Program-made: the position numbers and the translations under genes
Notes under the pieces: model-generated
The model's database searches: none
What the model was told of the DNA's origin: nothing
Seen by the model: only the letters and a program-made list of their open reading frames with translations
Shown: positions 60,690 to 64,000 of the stretch, piece after piece
How the letters are laid out: each line of letters starts with the position of its first letter
Numbering within the stretch: position 1 is the stretch's first letter
Assembly (NCBI GenBank): GCA_023053575.1
Contig: JAKZAP010000013.1
Span: 21,817,070 to 21,881,069 of the forward strand
Reading direction: 5' to 3'
Source of the DNA: Branchinecta lynchi
Taxonomy: Eukaryota > Arthropoda > Branchiopoda > Anostraca > Branchinectidae
DNA length: 64,000 bases

Positions 60690-60985
60690 GTTTACAACGG
60701 CTACGTCAGCTACGATTCTTCATCAGCGATATTTCGGCCCTTCTTGGCAAGGGTCCTCGTCAGGCTGTCAATCCTCTTGTTCAACTTCGTGGAAGGAAAC
60801 AAACCTGTTATCAGTTGCAATAGTTGCTGTTTGCAGATACCATGGTATCTGATACCACGGTCTAAAGTCGTTCTTGCAGTTATCGTGGTATCTGGCCAGT
60901 TATCGTGGTATCTGATCTTCAGATACCACGTTCCGACCGTGGAAACTGATTCTAGTATCTGAAAAAGTCATCTCAGTTTCATCAG
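60690..60985 (+). mobile_element. Family C arm truncated by a family B element (copy 5)
   Basis: The C arm (ACGTCAGCTACGATTCTTCA, CCTTCTTGGCAAGGGTCCTC) runs to about 60812, then a B copy begins (TTGCTGTTTGCAGATACCAT near 60825), with CGGTCTAAAGTCG and CAGTTATCGTGGTATCTG blocks. Confidence 0.6.
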
Positions 60986-61050
60986 TTTTTGTCAAATTGG
61001 TGGGAAAGAAGTGAAGTGAGGCACTTAAGTGTTGTGACTGAATATCAGTT

Positions 61051-62095
61051 TTTGGGATCCCAAAACGTAAGTGGAGGGATACCTATGACATCGCAAAAGT
61101 TGTCCGTCCGTCCGTCCGTCTGTAAGCACGATAATTCTCGAATTGAATGAGATATTTTGATGAAACTTGGTATGAGGATTGTTTGGGTCAAGGGTAAGGC
61201 CGAGTTCGTAGATGAGCTCTGTAGCCCTATATTTGGGGATGGGGGAGGGGGTTGAAATTAAGCGAAAAACAAAATATTTTTAAACAGCTAATGTGGTAGT
61301 CGATTATGAAGTAAAAAGACATGCTGAGCACGATGGTGAAAATCATTTTCTCGCCGCACAAGTAGTTCGTCCGGAATCCGGCAAAAACCGGAAAGTTTGT
61401 TAAAAGTAAAAGTTTCATTTGAAGTTGATTAAATGTTTGATTTAGGCGGAAGAAGACATGCTGAGCAAGATGGTGAAAACCATTTTCTCGCTGGACGAGT
61501 AGTTCGTCCGGAATCCGGCAAAACCGGAAAGTTGGTTGAAAGTAAAAGTTTGATTTGAAGTTGATTAAATGTTTGATTTAAAGGTAAGAAGACATGGTGA
61601 GCATGATGGTGAAAATCATTTTGTCGCCGGACGGACGGATGTTCAAAGCAAAAGCTTTATCTGAAGTTGATTAGATGAAAGATTTAGGGGTAAGAAGAGA
61701 CGCTGAGTCTGTATATGATGATCATTTTCTGGCCTGATATATAATTAGTCAGGAATCCGGTTGTACCCGCATTTTCTTTTTAAGTCAAAATTTTATTTAA
61801 AGTTGATTAGATGTTCTTTAAAGGAGATACGCCGGTTTCGTTTCTGAATTGCTTTTTTTGCTGGACTAGTAGTTCGCTTGGAATTCGGGCGAAAACGCAA
61901 ATTTGGCAATAGTATAAAGCAGAAAGTTTCGGTCAGTATCGTGAAAATAGATATGGCTTATAGAGGTGTAGATAGATAGGTAGATACAATATCTGAACTC
62001 GGTTTTCTCTGATGGTTAGCCTGGCGAAGACAAGACCCAATTGTCTGGATCAAATCTTAGATTTTTGGGATCCCATCGACACCTTTGGTCTTGTT
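61051..62095 (+). mobile_element. Family E element, longest forward copy
   Basis: Left end TTTGGGATCCCAAAACG, then GTCCGTCCGTCCGTCC (61102-61120). Several ~130-bp units follow (GACATGCTGAGCACGATGGT, CAAGTAGTTCGTCCGGAATC, GAAGTTGATTA). Right end TTTTTGGGATCCCATCGACA. Each end carries the palindrome GGGATCCC or a close form. Confidence 0.75.
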
Positions 62096-62394
62096 CTTCT
62101 GGGATGACTTCGAAAGACGCAATTTCGGCAATTGTCGTTTTCCGCAAAAACGCCACTAATAGGCTACTCTTGATGACTAAATTTCCTTGCCGATGCAAAT
62201 CGACGGGTACCTACCGGAAGAGTCGGAAGCGGTATCACATCTGCTCCCAAAGATCGCCGTCATTGGTTGACACAGGATTTGAATTACTGAGTTTGAGTTG
62301 TTATTGAGACGTTTCCTCGTTCTTCCTGAGAATCACTGGCGTGTTTTGGATATAGAGTATAGAGGTAGGTTAATTTGACCGTCGTAAAACAGTC

Positions 62395-63160
62395 ACGGAA
62401 TGAAGTAATAAAGTTACATAGTTTCATCCCATCATTTATTTCTGGTCATATCTTTTAAGTGTGTTCTGTGTGTTAGTTAAATTAGTTAAATTTTTTCGTC
62501 TGAGTCGCTGAAATGGCTCGAGCTTACCTTCAAATCCACAATTCCATTAGATTTGGTTACGGGCGTTTGGTCCCAAATAGAGGAAAATATTCACGCAAGG
62601 CGCTCGGAAGGTTGTATAGTGCTTTTTGCGGCCCATATATCCACAATTGTTCCGGAGTTTACCATATCCTAAGGAAAAAAGATGTTAAAAATTTGAGAAG
62701 TTGTTTTTTTAAGTATTGTAAATTTCTCATGTATCTTAAATCTGTTCGTAATCGTAAATTGGTTTCGAATTTTAATGTTCAGGATAGTATTAATACACTT
62801 TTTCGTTCGCATTCAAATCTATTTTCCCTCCACAAACATCCTGCCCTCTCAGCCCATGAAATTCTTAGCCAGTTTTTCATTCCTGAACCCGATTAATGTG
62901 CTTGTCACTGTGTACAAATTTTAAGTCTATTTAGTGTGTTTTTTATTTATATGAAAAGAATGTTGTCGTGTTTATTTACATTGTTTTGTTTAAGTGTTTT
63001 AATATGTATATTTTACTTTTGTGTTTTATTGATACTCCGCTGTTACGCAAAAAGCGGGTCATAAATAAATAAATAAATTGTTTCATTTTTGTGTAATTCG
63101 TAAATATTCTATTCCTCTTCTAGCTTTGAGCTATTTGGAAATAAATTTGATTGATTGAAA
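62395..63160 (+). mobile_element. LINE tail split by a second LINE fragment
   Basis: The tail family of 22888 begins at 62395 (ACATAGTTTCATCCCATCAT), stops near 62490 and resumes at about 63080 (TTTTTGTGTAATTCGTAAAT) to its end AAATAAATTTGATTGATTGA. The inserted part is the fragment at 62490-63078. Confidence 0.7.
62513..62896 (+). pseudogene. LINE C-terminal fragment, 127 residues open
   Basis: The frame reads GRLYSAFCGPYIHNCSGVYH, then ILRKKDVKNLRSCFFKYCKF and LMYLKSVRNRKLVSNFNVQD, to a stop after FFIPEPD. It resembles the Arg/Phe-rich region downstream of the RT in the copy at 36250, and is followed by a 3' end with (AAAT)n (63060-63078). A polymerase C-terminus is an inference from this layout. 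Confidence 0.45.
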
Positions 63161-63164
63161 TTTC

Positions 63165-63730
63165 AATTTTTTTTTCAATTTTTCAATTTATTTTAAAATT
63201 CCTTCACGGATGTAAGCTGGGTTTTGGAATACTTTGCCTTTATTTTTGTTCTGTTTCTTCTTTAATTTTATACTTTTCGGAGTATCTCAACAGGCCGTTC
63301 AAAGTTCAACGAATTTGAACGGTTAAGTTTAAAAAAAAAATCTCTCGCTGTCTTTGTTTTTGTTTTATTTGCTTTCTGGGTTGTGACGAAAGAGAAATTG
63401 GCATTTTTCCAAGCCGGTGTACAGAGCTTTCAGAAATTAGTAAGGATATTTGTTGAGGGGATATCCCTGTACTCCTGGTAATCTGCACTTATCCGATACA
63501 GTCAGTGAGGTTGACAGATTTATAAGAAGATCGCTGGGAGTCATAAAACCTTTAGTTGATTATAAATACTCCTTCAACCCAACCTGAGGGATATATATCG
63601 CTTACAGTCGTAGCTGACTTGTCCATTTTAGTTAATTTTTTTATATTTTGTAGATTTTAAAGGATATTTACGTGTTTTAAGTTGAACTTTTATATCTCCG
63701 CGGGCTTATTCCAATACAGTTACTATTCTC
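63165..63730. other. No recognisable feature
   Basis: T/A-rich intron sequence before exon 14. Confidence 0.45.
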
Positions 63731-63737
63731 GTTCTAG

Positions 63738-63928
63738 ATGTGACGGGATCCGTGACTGCCCCGACGGATCAGACGAGATCGGCTGTTCTAAGACTTGTGA
63801 CCTCACAAACCAGTTTCAATGCTCGAACAAACAATGCATCTCGAAGAAATTTGTCTGCGACGGGGACAAGGACTGCCTAGACGCTGAAGATGAAGCCAAC
63901 TGCCAGTTCAAGCTGGTCAACTGCACAG
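63738..63928 (+). CDS. LRP1: LRP1-like exon 14: LDLa repeats of the second cluster
   Basis: Acceptor tctcgttctag ends at 63737. The exon completes the LDLa begun in exon 13 ([17 protein letters not shown], a perfect calcium-binding signature) and encodes a second one ([36 protein letters not shown]). I place the donor at 63929 (cag|gtattg, phase 1), a weaker consensus than the others. If it were not used, the frame would run into a TGA at 63997-63999 after 23 more residues. Confidence 0.85.
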
Positions 63929-64000
63929 GTATTGTCTGGGTGGACGTAGTCGAAAAACATGTATCGAAGGGTTTGTGCTTTGACGTTCCTGAGCATTGAT

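Larger units (their letters stand above)
59794..63737 (+). other. Intron 13
   Basis: Contains family H, a LINE tail, family C and B parts, the longest family E copy and a LINE remnant nested in another LINE tail. From about 63165 to 63730 nothing is recognisable. Confidence 0.75.
51..63928 (+). other. LRP1: LRP1-like receptor gene, 5' part (14 exons, both ends outside window)
   Basis: Fourteen exons on the + strand chain with compatible phases (1-1, 1-1, 1-1, 1-1, 1-2, 2-0, 0-0, 0-1, 1-1, 1-2, 2-0, 0-1, 1-2, 2-1) and total 2,547 bases, a multiple of three. The domain order LDLa, EGF, EGF-Ca, propeller, EGF, propeller, EGF, LDLa, LDLa is that of the N-terminal region of LRP1 (known family architecture). 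A Cys pair in exon 5 (VACSIVGIQC) matches a feature I recall from the first LRP1 propeller. In animals LRP1 is a large endocytic receptor at the plasma membrane that binds protease-inhibitor complexes and lipoproteins; this portion is extracellular. LRP2 has a similar block, so LRP1 rather than LRP2 is an inference. Confidence 0.82.

Overview
The window is a piece of an animal nuclear genome, most likely an invertebrate. One spliced gene on the + strand spans all of it. It encodes a low-density-lipoprotein-receptor-related protein (LRP), and its domain order matches the N-terminal part of LRP1. I find 14 exons with consensus splice sites whose phases join without conflict: 2,547 coding bases (849 codons) in 64 kb. 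The order is LDLa (exon 1), EGF (2), calcium-binding EGF (3), first YWTD-type propeller (4-7), EGF (8), second propeller (9-12), EGF plus the first half of an LDLa (13), then the rest of that LDLa and one more (14). The gene continues beyond both edges: no start codon, signal peptide, membrane segment or cytoplasmic tail lies in the window. I cannot name the species.

The introns (about 1.6-8.6 kb) are mostly transposable elements. Intron 1 holds a nearly complete APE-type LINE in antisense, with ORF1 and ORF2 in one frame separated only by a TAG codon. Intron 2 holds a nested antisense locus: a small ORF behind a TATA box, then a Thr/Ser-rich protein with 80-residue repeats and a hydrophobic C-terminus, broken by several frame changes. 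Other introns carry LINE C-terminal and 3'-tail fragments of several families, a probable solo LTR, an LTR-plus-primer-binding-site fragment inside a LINE, one hAT-like and two Harbinger-like MITEs with visible target duplications, three families flanked by TTAA, and hairpin-ended elements (called family A here) with internal G-rich arrays.

Repeat families recur across introns, so letters are used: A (hairpin-ended, G-rich arrays), B (TIR AGYTGCGTTTTTG), C (foldback with GGCCCTTCTTGGCAAGGGTC), D (TIR CCCGATGAAAAATTT), E (TCCGGAATCCGG arrays), F/G/H (TTAA-flanked), I (two-copy repeat), J (Harbinger-like), K (GGGGCGTCACG ends), N (repeat seen near 48.8 and 57.9 kb). Several are nested: D in G, C in a foldback, F in a larger TIR element, LINE in LINE tail. 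The LRP exons themselves look intact and free of frameshifts.
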